This document shows, piece by piece, positions 46,513 to 58,562 of a stretch of DNA of 64,000 bases (position 1 is its first letter; each line of letters begins with the position of its first letter). The translations under genes and the position numbers were made by a program. The DNA lies in assembly GCA_029718625.1 (NCBI GenBank), contig CM056383.1:64480849-64544848 (forward strand), read 5' to 3'. Source of the stretch: Synaphobranchus kaupii (lineage: Eukaryota; Chordata; Actinopteri; Anguilliformes; Synaphobranchidae). The notes beneath the pieces are model-generated. The model searched no databases and had not been told where the DNA came from. It worked only from the letters and a program-made list of their open reading frames with translations.

Positions 46513-47292
46513 TTTCTTTTGTTGGTTTTATGAATGAAGTTCAACCATTCGAGATTTTAAAAAAAGAACTGGAGGCAGCTTCCGCTTACCGGTTCCATGG
46601 ATTCCTATGGGAGCTGCTCATTGGGGCACGAAGCCGATTCAGTGGCCAACCCGTCACGTCTCTGCAGTCTATGGGCAATACCATAGAACTTCTATGGGCA
46701 ATACACACAGACAGCGCACAGAATCACGGGAATCGCAGTTTATTACAGAAGTTAACGGGGAGACGCGGTTGTTTCCATTACAGATATGCTCGGTTTTCTC
46801 ATATTATACGTCTCAAAAGAACCGAAAACGACACGCTCTGATGGCTAGCTCACAAGCTAAATCGATTAATAATCATATTGCAGCCTATGCAGTATGCACT
46901 GATCTGAACAGACCTAGCTAACTTCAGCTTGAATAATGCAAGTAATAGCCTACAAGACTAGCCTATAAATAGCAACCCACACAGATAAAGCAGAGACGAA
47001 GAAGCTCGAGAATTATACATCATATTGCATTAAAATACAATTACGAAATAAGAAAGGTATTCTATGAATGTACTATAACGATAAGTACAAACTATAAGTA
47101 CAATACCGGCAGCTTACCCATTCGCTTTATTTGACCGTGAAATAAAAATGGTGGATCTCCGTTTTGTCTCGTAATTCATCGGAGAAAAGCGTAAAGTCAC
47201 GTGGTGTGTAATCTCTGATTCGTAAAATAAGTACGAATTTTCGGGACTGGAAATTCGTAGAATAGATACGAATGGGCTGTGAGACCAGGTTG

Positions 47293-47299
47293 GAAAGAT
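47293..47299 (+). repeat. Flanking 7-bp duplication GAAAGAT, right copy
   Basis: Identical to 38716-38722. It is followed by AGATAG, so a chance simple repeat is a minor concern, but the match sits exactly at the boundary. Confidence 0.85.
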
Positions 47300-48640
47300 A
47301 GATAGAACAAAACCACTGTCACCATATCAATTGATCAAGTATTTTCCTCGTTTTCCCTGTCATCGTAGTCTTCCCCATCAGAATTATTACCATTGTTCAT
47401 GAATTGTATGATAAAAGGATTCCATGAATTCTCCGTTGTCTATGCTTCTCCCGGCAGCTAAATTAGCCTATTCAGAACAGTAGCAGCATTTCCAGCCCTG
47501 ACTTCATTTTGATAGTGAGTAAGTAAACAGAGCAGGCCATGTGACATTTATTTAGGGTGAGGCTCACTAAAATTTAGAGCCAATTGAAACTAGGCAGGTG
47601 TGAATGGACAGCTGATAGTCTGTACCAGTGTACCCTCAAACTCCACCCCTGGCAAGCATGATTTTAACAAGCATATTTGTGTTGCTTATTACAGGTATTT
47701 AAATATGTTCTATATTATATTAAGTGACTTCTTAAATACTTTAACTGTCTTTATATGGAAAAAAACAAACAAATGTTTTTGTTTTCATCAATATTTTGTG
47801 CCTTACTGTGAATTGTAGAAGTGCAACTTACGGACCGTTTTACCAGCTCGCGTCACATATTACTATCTTCAAACAACGTGAGCACTGAACGCTAAAATGA
47901 CAACTTTATCAGTCTGAAACTGGCTCAAAAGTGTCTCTAGTGGTAAAACGTTATGTACTGCACGTTCAGTCTGTCATTGGCCAGAAACTTCATCCAGCTG
48001 ACGGATGTCTCCCGGTGAGACCGGTACAGCTACGCCCTGAAGTTTTGTAGTGAGGGCGGGCTACATTTTTCAGTCTAGCTTAGCAAGTAGCTAGCTAGTT
48101 TATTTATTTAAAAATAAATATATAGAATATAAAGCATATGAAAACTCCTGACGGACGTGGAGAGCTACTCTCTCTGTGTTGCATGCACGGTGTGGATATT
48201 TCCTGTATTTTTATGATAAAACAACAAAATTGTACGATCTGTTTACTTTGTTCACACTGTGCCCTTGCTAGCCTGCTAATGTCGAATATTTTTTGGAAAT
48301 AAACTATTACTCGTGCTGCACAACACTGTTCAGTGTGAGCCACAGTGCGCACTGTGGACAAGAGCATTTCGTTAGTTAATGAAGTTTAGTTAAAATATTG
48401 TTTAATGTATGTTTTAGGGTATATTATTGCTATATGTGGTATTTCCTGCAGAAAGGGGGGATTTGGGTCAAATAGTTGAGCCAGGAGTTGTAGTATGCAT
48501 GCTACACGTTTACCTTTGCAACGTCCCTACAACAGATATTCTCTCAGATATTCTCTCTATTTGTACAGTGTTGTTTGCTGGCCGCATCATTATAAGCCCA
48601 AAGAAGGGCTCGGCAGCAGCTGGAGCATGTTTGTGTGTGT
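47300..48640. other. No gene; repeat fragment at 47870-47950
   Basis: The fragment is related to 19478-19560. Nothing else was recognised. Confidence 0.45.
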
Positions 48641-48642
48641 AT

Positions 48643-48658
48643 GAGTGAGAGAGTTAGT

Positions 48659-48728
<70 letters not shown>
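48643..48728 (+). repeat. (GA)n microsatellite
   Basis: About 85 bp of GA with GATA interruptions. Confidence 0.95.
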
Positions 48729-48730
<2 letters not shown>

Positions 48731-48739
48731 AAAGCAGCC

Positions 48740-49360
48740 GCTGTGAGTACTGTCCAGAGTAGAATGAGCTATAGGCCGCTAGTGGAAAAAATTGCTGGGG
48801 CATGGTTTGATACTTGGAGCTCAGCCCCTATATTATTAGGCTACTTTATCACGCCCAGATTTGGGCATTTTTCGAATTTCAAAAGGGGGCGGGGTCTAGC
48901 GAAACCAGCGTGCTTTGTTACCCTTTAAAATAGACTTGTTTGCAGTCACACTCCCTTTCTTCCGTGGATACATCGGTTTGAGTTGGAGGGAAAAGGTTAT
49001 CCCAACAGGCCATCTTTTTCTCTAGATCAATGCTGATGCAAGTTATTTCTTTGGCATCTCACTCGCTAATGGCTCTTCCAGGCTCATTTTCTGCCCAGGT
49101 CTTGGTGACAACCTACCTCCAAAATCCAAGGGACAGGCTCTTTACCTTGGAGTGACAGTGACATGTTTTTCAGATGGGCTCACTGTTATGGGCAGATCCT
49201 GTCCCCGTGCACTGATGCCCCTGACACGGGTAGTCAGGTATCCCAAGCCCCATTTCACCTGGGAGACTGTAAAATGCTTTGACTTCACAGCTCTACAAGC
49301 AGATGTGAAGTGCTTTGAAGGATGAACCTCGGCTGGGTTTTCACATTTTATTAAAGCACT
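48740..49360. other. No gene recognised
   Basis: Moderately GC-rich in places (48880-48960), but no supportable feature. Confidence 0.4.
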
Positions 49361-49365
49361 GAGTT

Positions 49366-49804
49366 TTAAAGGTTGTATCAGTGATTTTGGGTCGAAACAT
49401 AAATGATCACATTCATCTGATTTTTCCTCACGATCCGCTAGCTGCCCGCCCCATAAGCAGGCCGTCAAAAAACCGCGTCTCTGTAGGCAGCCTATGCTCC
49501 GAGATCGTACACAAAAACAAATGGTACTACCAACCACTCAAAACCAAAATAAACAGTATTCCAACCAATCACCGACAAGGGGTGGGTGATACTAATACGC
49601 TAATACTCTTATCTCGCTGAAATCTTGACGGATTTACAAACGGTTTGGTTTCTTACAAACGTTATTAACGTGGTTATAATTCTGGATGCTTGAACACTAT
49701 TTTTTAAAACATAACATAATTGGCTCTGAGCTGGAGCTGGCTCTGTTTGTTTGGGATTTCGCTTCAGAAGTGACGTCACCCAAAATCGCTGATACAACCT
49801 TTAA
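49366..49804. mobile_element. TTAA-flanked TIR element, 431 bp (Kolobok/piggyBac-like, non-autonomous)
   Basis: TTAA at 49366-49369 and 49801-49804 flanks inverted ends AGGTTGTATCAGTGATTTTG and CAAAATCGCTGATACAACCT, with at least 24 bp matching but for one base. TTAA duplication is used by piggyBac and Kolobok. No transposase. Confidence 0.85.
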
Positions 49805-50261
49805 GGACTCAAAACAGAGTTGATTTAAAAAATAATTATATTTAGGTTGGCTTGATTTTATCAATCAATATTTTATTTTATCACATCTGCAAGCAGTTTG
49901 TCTCATAAGATAAAATTGTTCACTTAATGAGGAATTTAAAAAATATATATAAATTTAAATCCTGGAAAATCTATTTTATCAATTTTGACTCAGAGATTGA
50001 CTTTGGTTTACGGAGAGTATTTTTATACCTATTTATTTAAGGGATGATTTCATAATATTCACTGCTGTATATGTAATGAGAATTAATTCAAATGTAACAG
50101 TGTGTTGCAATGGGATTTTGCTGTGTTCAGTGGGCCAAAAAGTATGTAATGTTTACCCACCTCATTTATCAAATACAGAATATTTGAATGTTACTGACAT
50201 CTCCCAATTGTTAAATTGTTCAAAAAATGTTTAAATTGTTGATAATAAATGTAACTGTAGT

Positions 50262-50345
50262 GAAGTGGTGAGGCTGAAACCCCAGGACTCCTGCATGGTA
50301 GCCCGCTGCTGTAACCACCAAGCTATGGGCGCTTTCACATTCTTT
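50262..50345 (-). repeat. tRNA-like relic (SINE head or tRNA pseudogene)
   Basis: Minus strand: GCGCCCATAGCTTGGTGGTT has an A-box-like AGCTTGGTGGTTA. Then come ACAGCAGCGGGCTACCATGC and CAGGAGTCCTGGGGTTTCAGCC with a B-box-like GGTTTCAGCC. Arms are imperfect, so a working tRNA is unlikely. Confidence 0.45.
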
Positions 50346-50599
50346 TTTGGACAGTTAGACAGCCTCTTAAGCATGTAGCGATAGTGTACTTTGAGATGAG
50401 ACTAGTTTGATCAGAGGCAGATCAAATGTTGTTATCCAATGGGGTGACAAAATCGGCAGTAAAAATAAGTAGAAGAATTGCAAAAATAACCCAAGTTTTG
50501 GGCTTTATTGTTTGGAAGTGTGACGTTTTATCTGAATTCTGTGTCGCTACATGATGTCAGAAGGTACAGAAGTTAATGTTCTTAATGTCTGAGAGTCTG

Positions 50600-51292
50600 T
50601 GGTCATTGTGTTTATTTCTGTAGGAAACCATGAAGAGTGCCAAACTCTCTGTGCTATATAAGTATGGGGCATGCCCCACCAAGCCGTAACTTGGCAATAT
50701 CAGCCTGTTTCCAATAGCCATCCAAGTCCCCTGACATAAATCCCTCTGAAAACATGTGGGATAAGCTGAAGAATTGAGGACACACGTGAATACCAAGGAT
50801 CTGGAAAGATAATGCAGGGAGGAATTGTTTCTGGTCCCTTGTTTTCCCAAACATTATAGGATAAAACTCAATGTTGTTGTCTTGGCAAAGGGACACTGCA
50901 CATAGTATTCTGGGGGCAATTGTAACAGGGGGCAATTGCAACACCATAAAATTGCACCAATCTGAAACAAGCTAGAGCTGAGATTCCATCCAGCAAGCTA
51001 GCTAGTTTCATGTGTTCAGGGTTGGGGGCAATTGTAACAAATAAATGTTACAATTGACCCCTGTTAGAATTGCCCCCAGAATACTCTTTTAATAATTGTG
51101 ACATCTTTTTCAGACAAAAAATTTGCTTTTTTTTTATAGATCGTTTTTCTCTGAACAATGGAAATCACAATGAGATTAAATAATTGTATGATATCGCTGA
51201 CCATAGAAAATGTTTGATAAACAATAAAGTTAATTTTATCCAGTATGTTTATTCATATTCATTGAGGGTGCTAATAATTTTAGAGGGCACTG
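50600..51292 (+). pseudogene. Decayed Tc1-like transposase C-terminus with 3' terminal repeat
   Basis: Plus strand: PSKSPDINPSENMWDKLKN near 50722-50778 corresponds to the SPDLNPIENLW block holding the last catalytic residue of Tc1 transposases. It is followed by IPRIWKDNA and several stops. The sequence is interrupted at TA 50906 by a MITE and then runs to GGTGCTAATAATTTTAGAGG and GCACTGTA ending next to TA (51293). The N-terminal two thirds and the left repeat are not recognisable. Confidence 0.7.
50908..51081. mobile_element. TA-flanked MITE inside the Tc1 relic
   Basis: Inverted ends TTCTGGGGGCAATTGTAACA and TGTTAGAATTGCCCCCAGAA, with TA on both sides (50906-50907 and 51082-51083). The core GGGGGCAATTG occurs two more times inside. 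174 bp. Confidence 0.8.
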
Positions 51293-51819
51293 TATATCTC
51301 AATACAAAATAAATCCTCCAAATAATACACCTGGAACCAGTGCTCTGCAGATAATTTGGATTTCTCACTTCAAAACATCTACGGTATATCCATAGATCAG
51401 AATAACCGTTCATTTTAGTACTTTGCAAATTTTGTACCGAAATGTAATCGACAAACTGAAGTCTGCATATTACAGGGCAATGAAACTACACTGAATTGCA
51501 AAGTAAATTTTGTGTGACACCTCCTGCCTTCACAAATCAAATTTCAAAAAGAAAAATGGTCCTTGAACAAAAGCCCAGCATGAAGGAAAGAATATGTACG
51601 GGTATGAACGGTAAAAAAAATCATAATAATGGGATGAAAGATCTTGGGGGGAAAAAAAATTACTGGAATTAAATTTTCTAAAAGCAAACCTTCAGCCAAG
51701 TCATTATTCTTTTGTGAGGCAGAGGCTAATGATTACACTGTGGTGAACCTGTCATTCGAGGCTTGCGAGACACATCAAAAGATTCGTTGCTACCTGGTGA
51801 ACCTGTAATTTGCTCATTT

Positions 51820-51854
51820 AGGTTGCCAATAATTCTGGTGAGCACTGTATATGT
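51820..51854 (+). repeat. Isolated Tc1-type terminal fragment
   Basis: TTGCCAATAATTCTGGTGAG then CACTGTATA resembles the element ends at 51267-51292 and 63255-63285. Confidence 0.45.
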
Positions 51855-51859
51855 ACCAC

Positions 51860-54125
51860 ACGTCTTACCAATACAGTATAATCTAGTATCTGGAGCTAGC
51901 CATGGGGAAAACAATTTTGTCACAAAAAAATTATTACTTTCTTTTGTAAGAATGACATAATGAGAGGTGATCTGATCAAACGTTGTCCCACAACGAGCAA
52001 ACGATACAATTTTAATTTGGGATTAGGAAGAAATGCAAGCACAGAACTCTACATAAAACAAATACAGTATTTAAACATGCTGAATCTGAAATAAAGAAAA
52101 AAAAATCGTTGTATTGTATTTTCCTCCTTTTAAATGGCAAGTAAAACCTTAAATGTCTAGAACCTGGAAACCCTTTAATATACCAATAAAAGCTCAAAGT
52201 ATGGGAGGTGATATTTTGTTTAAAAAGGATGACATTTGACCTGTTTTACAGTTTGGAAAGAGACAATGCCTCTTCTCTGTTTCTTTCCCCAGTTACAAGT
52301 GGAAAGGAATGTGTTACGACGGCCTGCATATCCAGTTGTCTTTTTGTCCAGGGTATTGCCAGGGGCAATATGGCCGCTCAGAACATACATAGGTTTTGAC
52401 CGTTTATGTCTGCATGAAAATTTAAATTTAATTGTGCTACATCTTACTCCAGAATGGTAATGAATGACATATTCACCCCTTCACGCAGATGCCAAATTTG
52501 GTAAATTCTTACTTATTAAGGGGGTGTTCTATTTTAAGCCTTATAACCCCAGGTGTGAGCATCACAGAAACTTGGGAAATGGCTTAAATGAAACAAGAGA
52601 CCAAAAAAGTTGTACCATTTACAATACTAACTTAGATTCATTTATTTTCATAATTTAGGTCAAAATATAGTGCCACAAATGCAAAGGACTCTTGGAAAGG
52701 CCTACATATGAGAGCTATATATGTTAAACAGGTAAAACTATACATTTTCTGGATCATATACTACTTTTCCTCAAGTCTCCACAAAATCTGAGGGTGATAT
52801 GCACAACTACTAAAGATCTGACTCAAATGTAGGCAGTGTACCCTGTTGTTACTTAGTGTCTCCAAATCGGATAAATTGTGCACTGCTGTAAATCATAAAA
52901 TAATCATATATTTAACTACAAATCAACTGTTTTGGCTCATAAAACTCACTTTTGCATAATTTCAAGTGGGAATTAATATATTTTAATCAGCATAGGGGGA
53001 TAGATATCTATGGGTCCAAAAACCTATCCAAACCCTGTAATAAAATGAATTAAATATGTTTTGTCCATTATAAAGCATATACATTTGCCCCTTATGATGT
53101 TTTAAGATGAAAACATTGATATCACACTGGTACAAACACCTGCATATGTAGCCTAATCATTCACTCTTGTACCTTAATAAAATATCACTTTTTTCCGCAC
53201 TTGTTTATTTGACACAATTTAATATTATTTTGCCCCCCCCCCCCCCCCACATATGTGTTCTTGGACACCCCTTGGCCACCCTATTCTAAAAATCCTGCAC
53301 ATGCCCCTGTGAACAAGTAGACCACCATTTGCATCAGAAAATTACTTTCACAAGAACATCTTGTACACCACTGTTTGATACTTGCACAATACAGCGCCTT
53401 TGAGACAAACTGACTGCTGCCATCAAAACCACAGGTGTCTCCATTTGACTGCTGTCATACAATTTGCCAATGTGCCACATGTCAGTTAAAATGTGTTACC
53501 ATAGCGACAAGGTTTTCTCAGAATCTTTCTACCTTGAAATACATTTAATTTGCTCATACTGCACCATACCCAATCTCACACTGGCTCCAGGTAAAATAAA
53601 TATACATAAATTCAAGGGGATTTGATAATGTTGACATTCAGAATGTGTCGCTTGAAAAGAGATTAACCACAAAAATATTGAACTGTCCGTTGTGTGCTGA
53701 AGAAACACTACTGAAATCATCGAAATAAGCAGTAGTATTGGGCATTCACACAATACAAAAAAGAGATGCAAGTTGAAGTAAATACATCTTTGAAAGATTA
53801 AATGTCCATTTTGTAAGCATGTTTTATCTTTTTCTAGATGTGCTAACATATTGTCCAGTATGACAGTTTTTTTCTGGATCTGTGGGGTGGGGGAAATGTG
53901 GGGTTGTGTAGCCATTTAGTCAATCCTGAGGATGTTATGTTTAAAGTCTTTTTAAGTGCTGATAGAGACAAGATTGCAGATGGAAGGGGTACACATGGAA
54001 TACAAAACTACACATCCGCAGAAACTTTGAACTTGAACACTTCAGTCTCTGTTCATCTCAGTAAACAAATCAGTCAAACTAAGGATCATTCATCAAACCA
54101 CTCTCACATTTGGGTTTTCTTTTGA
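51860..54125. other. No gene; poly-C at 53234-53249
   Basis: AT-rich DNA. The poly-C run and the CACCCCTTGGCCACCC segment after it may be a repeat fragment. Confidence 0.4.
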
Positions 54126-54131
54126 GAAAAT

Positions 54132-54137
54132 AACACA

Positions 54138-54176
<39 letters not shown>
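54132..54176 (+). repeat. (CA)n microsatellite
   Basis: About 20 CA units, near perfect. Confidence 0.95.
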
Positions 54177-54178
<2 letters not shown>

Positions 54179-54809
54179 TTAATCTCAGCCAAAATAATTA
54201 GGTTTCGCTATTTTTGATTGAAGGAAGAAGGGATTCCACAGGAATATAAATTGTAAGAACAATTAAATTGGTGGCAGTCTAAATGTTACTAAGGGCAATG
54301 CACTACAATAGCAGTCACACAATAATGGTACCCATAAAAATATCTACCAAATAAGACTAGTTAGCCCAGGAATTAGTTATCAAATGGGTACATCTAAAAT
54401 ATGTAGCCAACCTCTGCTATACCACCCTTTGTTCAGTCGAGCTTACATAACCAGGGCCCAGATAAATAATTGTTATGTTACATGCATTTCAGTCAGTTGA
54501 ATATTTATATTCATTGACACTTATTCACATGTCAAATTCAGTGTAATCTATTAGACTATATGGCAATAAATCAAAAATATACACAAAGAACACATGCGTA
54601 AAGTTTTTATTTAATGTAGGAAAATTATAAAAAATGAGCCACCTGCTCCACAGATGAAAAGATAAAATGGGCTGGTGACAGCAGGGCCATGTAAATGAAA
54701 AATGTCACACATTCAAGCAGTTCAATTCTATCATTTTTTTTAAGTGTATGTAAAAGTGCAATCGTTGTCAGTTGTCTCGTCTTTCATGGATTAAAAAGAT
54801 GAGACAAAC

Positions 54810-55115
54810 CTCTCCGGTGGCCGATACAGTTGCCAGTGCCGACTGCGGCCGGCAGCCCTGCAGGGGCGGTGTACAGTTGGCTTAGTGTCACCAAAGGGAT
54901 ATATGGGAGGGATTCAGTCAGCGGGGGTCGTTGTTTGAGCGACCCCCTGTTGGCCATCCGGGCACCCGTGGCTTGCTCTCTGCCATCCCGCAATCATGCG
55001 TGGCTTGCGGCTGTGGTGTGAAAAGAAGTACCTGGCTGGCACCGTTTGTTTTGGAGGAGAACCATGAGTTGTCTTCACTCTCCTGAGCCAGCAGAGTGGG
55101 GGCGTATATGAGTAT
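54810..55115. repeat. GC-rich patch, probable dispersed repeat
   Basis: About 300 bp clearly richer in GC than the flanks, with GGCCGGCAGCCC, GGTCGTTGTTTGAGCGACC (a short hairpin at about 54926-54944) and CCATCCGGGCACCCG. A retroposed body is likely. No A or B box was found. Several short open frames overlap, none convincing. Confidence 0.35.
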
Positions 55116-55119
55116 GCTT

Positions 55120-56790
55120 GTACATAGTTCGCAAATTGGACATTCCAAACTTCAGGTGGGATTGGCAATGCCTTTTTTATTTATATAAAAAAAAGAATTC
55201 ATAACAATTGAAAAGCACCATTTGGCCCACCTTGTTAAATGGGAATATTTTTAGCTGTATCCCTGCATTTCTGTATCATGTGGGCAGTTTCAGTAACATA
55301 CTGGTTGCAGTTTTTAAATTCTGGGTAACAGTTCTTGTCAAGCCAGGAATAGCTACATCCAGACTGAAAATTAATTAAGGGTAAGAAAAAATATCCTGAC
55401 AACATTTGTGAGGTGATAGACTGAACTTTGTCTGCTTCTTCAGTTTATCAGGCCTGTATTTCCGAGCTGTGAACCTGTTGTACCAACGTTTGATATGCAT
55501 TCATCAGCTGCTCAAGTTTATAGAAGGTGTTGTGAATTCTGTGACACTTCCACACTTTTCAAAACCACTATCACTAAATCAAAAAGGTCAGTCAGACCTA
55601 GTATGTTGTGCTAGAGAGAGAGAAACCATTATTGTCTTCCAACAATGCTCTAAGCTCTTTTAATGTACCAGTGTTGGGTGTAACGTCGTAGTTGCCCTCA
55701 TGATTTTGCATGGAGACAGTCATAGAGAACAACCTTCCCATGTAAATCCACTGTATGGCTCATTTCCCTAACTCAGTAATCCTGCTTCAAATCTTATTGT
55801 CGATCGGTTCACTATGTGGCCTATCTCATTTATTGTTTCAGATCATGAGCCACTTTGTTTGGAAAAGAAGAATTTGGGCCAAATGCCCTGCGTTGGGCGA
55901 CAAAGTATATAAAAAATAAAAAATAAATAAAGGATTTTGGCCAAATCGCTGGTTTTAGAATGCGAAATTTGAGGGTATAAACACAGTGTATGGTGCTGGA
56001 CTTCTCTAACAGCAGTTCTATGATTGCAACCGTTCCCCGATATCTTTCTTTAAAAAAGTTGCCTACTCCCATTTGTGTTTTGTCCTATTATAGTCTTTGT
56101 TTCTATTGCTTCCAGGGACTAACCACCAGATGGTGCTGTTTTGGTTATTAGATTAAAAAGGATGAGTAAAAAAGTGTCTTCAGTGTTAATGTAAAGCTTT
56201 ACTTTCCAATGATACTGATTTAGACAACTCTGAATTTTATAGCAGGTGCTATTCTCAACCTAAAGGGTGGGTCAGTACAGCAGCATATGGTCATCAGAAA
56301 CAGGTACTATCACATTATATAACGGATCATAAAACACAACTTCAATGACTCATTAATTTGTACAGTGGAAAATAACCAACACCATATTCACTGAGAATAC
56401 ATCAGATAGTATGAAGAAACAGTATGTCAAATAATTTCTGAGAACAAGAAGCAGCGAAACAAACAAGAGCAGCACAGGCAAAAGCAGTATGGGAGAGATC
56501 TTACTCTCGCTTTTAAAAGGGGTGCTCCATTAGTGATGTGTGCATGTGATTGGTTGAGTATGAGAATGTGTTTGCTGAGGCCGACCATTGGCCTACGGTT
56601 AAAAAACGGAGATTAATTTAAATTTCACCATGAAATTGTGTCCTTCATATTTTTTAAATTACAGTGACCAGGTTTCCATACTCTCATCTTATTAAAACCC
56701 AGCTGAAACGATTTTAAAGAGAACTAAGAGTCTAATTAGAAATTTGTGGAACATTACGCAATTAATTCAGAAATCATTTTAAAGCCATTC
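55120..56790. other. No gene recognised
   Basis: AT-rich DNA without supportable features. Confidence 0.45.
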
Positions 56791-57299
56791 TCTACATGTG
56801 TGATTTAAATACATGCAGGAGCAAGTCTGTTTCCCCTGCTGTAAATCACACTTTTCACGGTCTTCTTGGGAAAGTGGACTTAATTATTTTAAAGCATTAC
56901 GCTACCAGTAAAACAGATTGGTCACATTTCAATAAGCAGGACATTATAAAACAAGGGAAAAAATGTGTGAACCTATGGGTTGCCAACCTGAGAGCTTTAG
57001 TGTATTTACTAGTGTCATCATTAAGGCAAAATAATGGTATTTATGTTACTAATCAATATTATAATGCACATAATGAACTTCGGATGAAGCTTGAACTTCG
57101 AGAACTCCATGAGAACATCCTCATGGAACTGATGTTTGACAATGCTTCATTGTATAATCAAACGAAATTGGTTAAACAAGCAGCCTAATTTGGTATTTTC
57201 TAAGGTGAGACGGAAGCCATTGGTAGCTTATTCTCAGCTGTTGCAGGTACTTCTAACGAAATTTAACCGCATATATTTTGTAAAATAACAGCACTGTCG

Positions 57300-57670
57300 G
57301 GATGTATGGGGAACTCATAATGGTTAGTCCGAATAATACTGATCATACTATTGATACAGCCTATTCCCTGATCGCACTAAACAAGCACGAGCATGTCTGT
57401 TTCACCATCATATAAGCAATCCGCCGAGGTGGAAAAGCAGGCTTTTAAAGGGAATGGGATATGACATTTTGATTGGTTTATTGCATGTCACGCCCAAGAC
57501 ACACCTATAATTAATGAAGAGACTAGGTTCAGCCCATTTGCACATATTGCGCCGTACTTAGCGCTCAAAAAACACGCCGTCTAAATAGCAAAAGTGGACT
57601 TGGACACACCCTAAATGTACTTAACGCCATGCGTTTAGACCAAGCGCTAAGATCGCCAAGATAGAGCCCA
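57300..57670 (-). repeat. Dispersed DNA repeat, copy 2 (inverted relative to 37165-37560)
   Basis: Its end reads, on the minus strand, GGGCTCTATCTTGGCGATCT then TAGCGCTTGGTCTAAACGCA, the likely terminal repeat. The interior matches the copy at 37.2 kb through GACACACCTATAATTAATG and GATTGGTTTATTGCATG. Confidence 0.6.
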
Positions 57671-57959
57671 CTGTTTCATACTTGACAAGTGACAAGGTAA
57701 TTTTGTGTGGCAGTCTGAAACCGCAGCCAAACTGGAAAAGCTAAATATTTTCAGTGCCAATTATGATTACCATCCTGCAATTTCAATACATGGCTTTCCT
57801 CTGGACAGTTGCTCTTTTGAAAGGCCTGAATTAGGATTCAAATGTATTAAATAAAATAGATTACACAAACATCATTAAATTCTGTATGGTACATTCATCT
57901 GATGCAAATCTCTGCATGTGTTTCACCCGCCTAGGTCACAGAAATGCGCCCCAAATGGC

Positions 57960-58385
57960 CCCTTGAAAACATAGACCACACATGCAGATTACAACTCTTA
58001 ATGCATGATGTCCACTTTAGTGGACAGAAGGTTTTTCGTATACAATACAAGAACTACGGTAAATTTTTGTTGCAAGTATAACTAATTCTGCTCCTTGCAT
58101 CTTCCCTAATAAGAATATATATATTTTTTAACATGCTCTGTTCTCGAGGAATAGAAGGTTTTCACAGCTACGTACACCAGAGGGAGTTTGTATGTCCATC
58201 TCCACCTGCCATTTTGACCTTCACTGTATCAAAACAAGAAAAGGAAATAAAATGTATGATGGAGCATAATTTAGGCAATGGTGCAAGGAATCTGCTCTGA
58301 TATTTTTTGGAGATCACAAATGTTTTTGACTATGTTAAAATAGACTTTGAAAAGCCTGTCCACTGTAGTGGACTCAATGTATGAT
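57960..58385 (+). repeat. Dispersed repeat, copy 2 of the 21.5-kb repeat
   Basis: Bounded by GTCCACTTTAGTGGAC (about 58010) and GTCCACTGTAGTGGAC (about 58357), each a 7-bp inverted pair. Shares AATAGACTTTGAAAAGCCTG with 21731. Confidence 0.6.
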
Positions 58386-58562
58386 AGAGATAATTAAAAA
58401 TAAAATGACGAGAGAAAAGTATGAATATAGACTGAAAGCCAAAAAGGAAAAGTACTGAAATCAGCTCATATATATTAAATTTCATTTTTCATCAACATGT
58501 TTTCATAAACTAATCATCTGTATCTGAACGTTAATCCTAAAGGCATGCTCTTATAAGCTTCT

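Larger units (their letters stand above)
38723..47292. mobile_element. Giant palindromic (foldback) transposable element, 8570 bp
   Basis: Left end CAACCTGGTCTCACAG is matched by right end CTGTGAGACCAGGTTG. From there inward the two halves are reverse complements for about 3.8-3.9 kb each (left to about 42660, right from about 43490), around an unrelated spacer of about 0.8 kb. A perfect 7-bp duplication flanks it. Arms differ only by scattered substitutions and small indels where compared. No transposase frame was found, so it must be mobilised in trans if it moved as a unit. The superfamily is unassigned. Terminal CAACCTGGTCTCACAG followed by TACGAA-rich sequence may identify it in a database. 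Confidence 0.85.

Noticed and set aside
46497..46921. 114- and 104-codon frames in the right arm of the palindrome
   Set aside because: They overlap in different frames, are mirrored by frames in the left arm, and match no family.
56796..57188. 130-codon open frame
   Set aside because: AT-rich, no recognised motif, no splice or repeat context that supports it. Kept out of the gene list, but it could be rechecked by a protein search.
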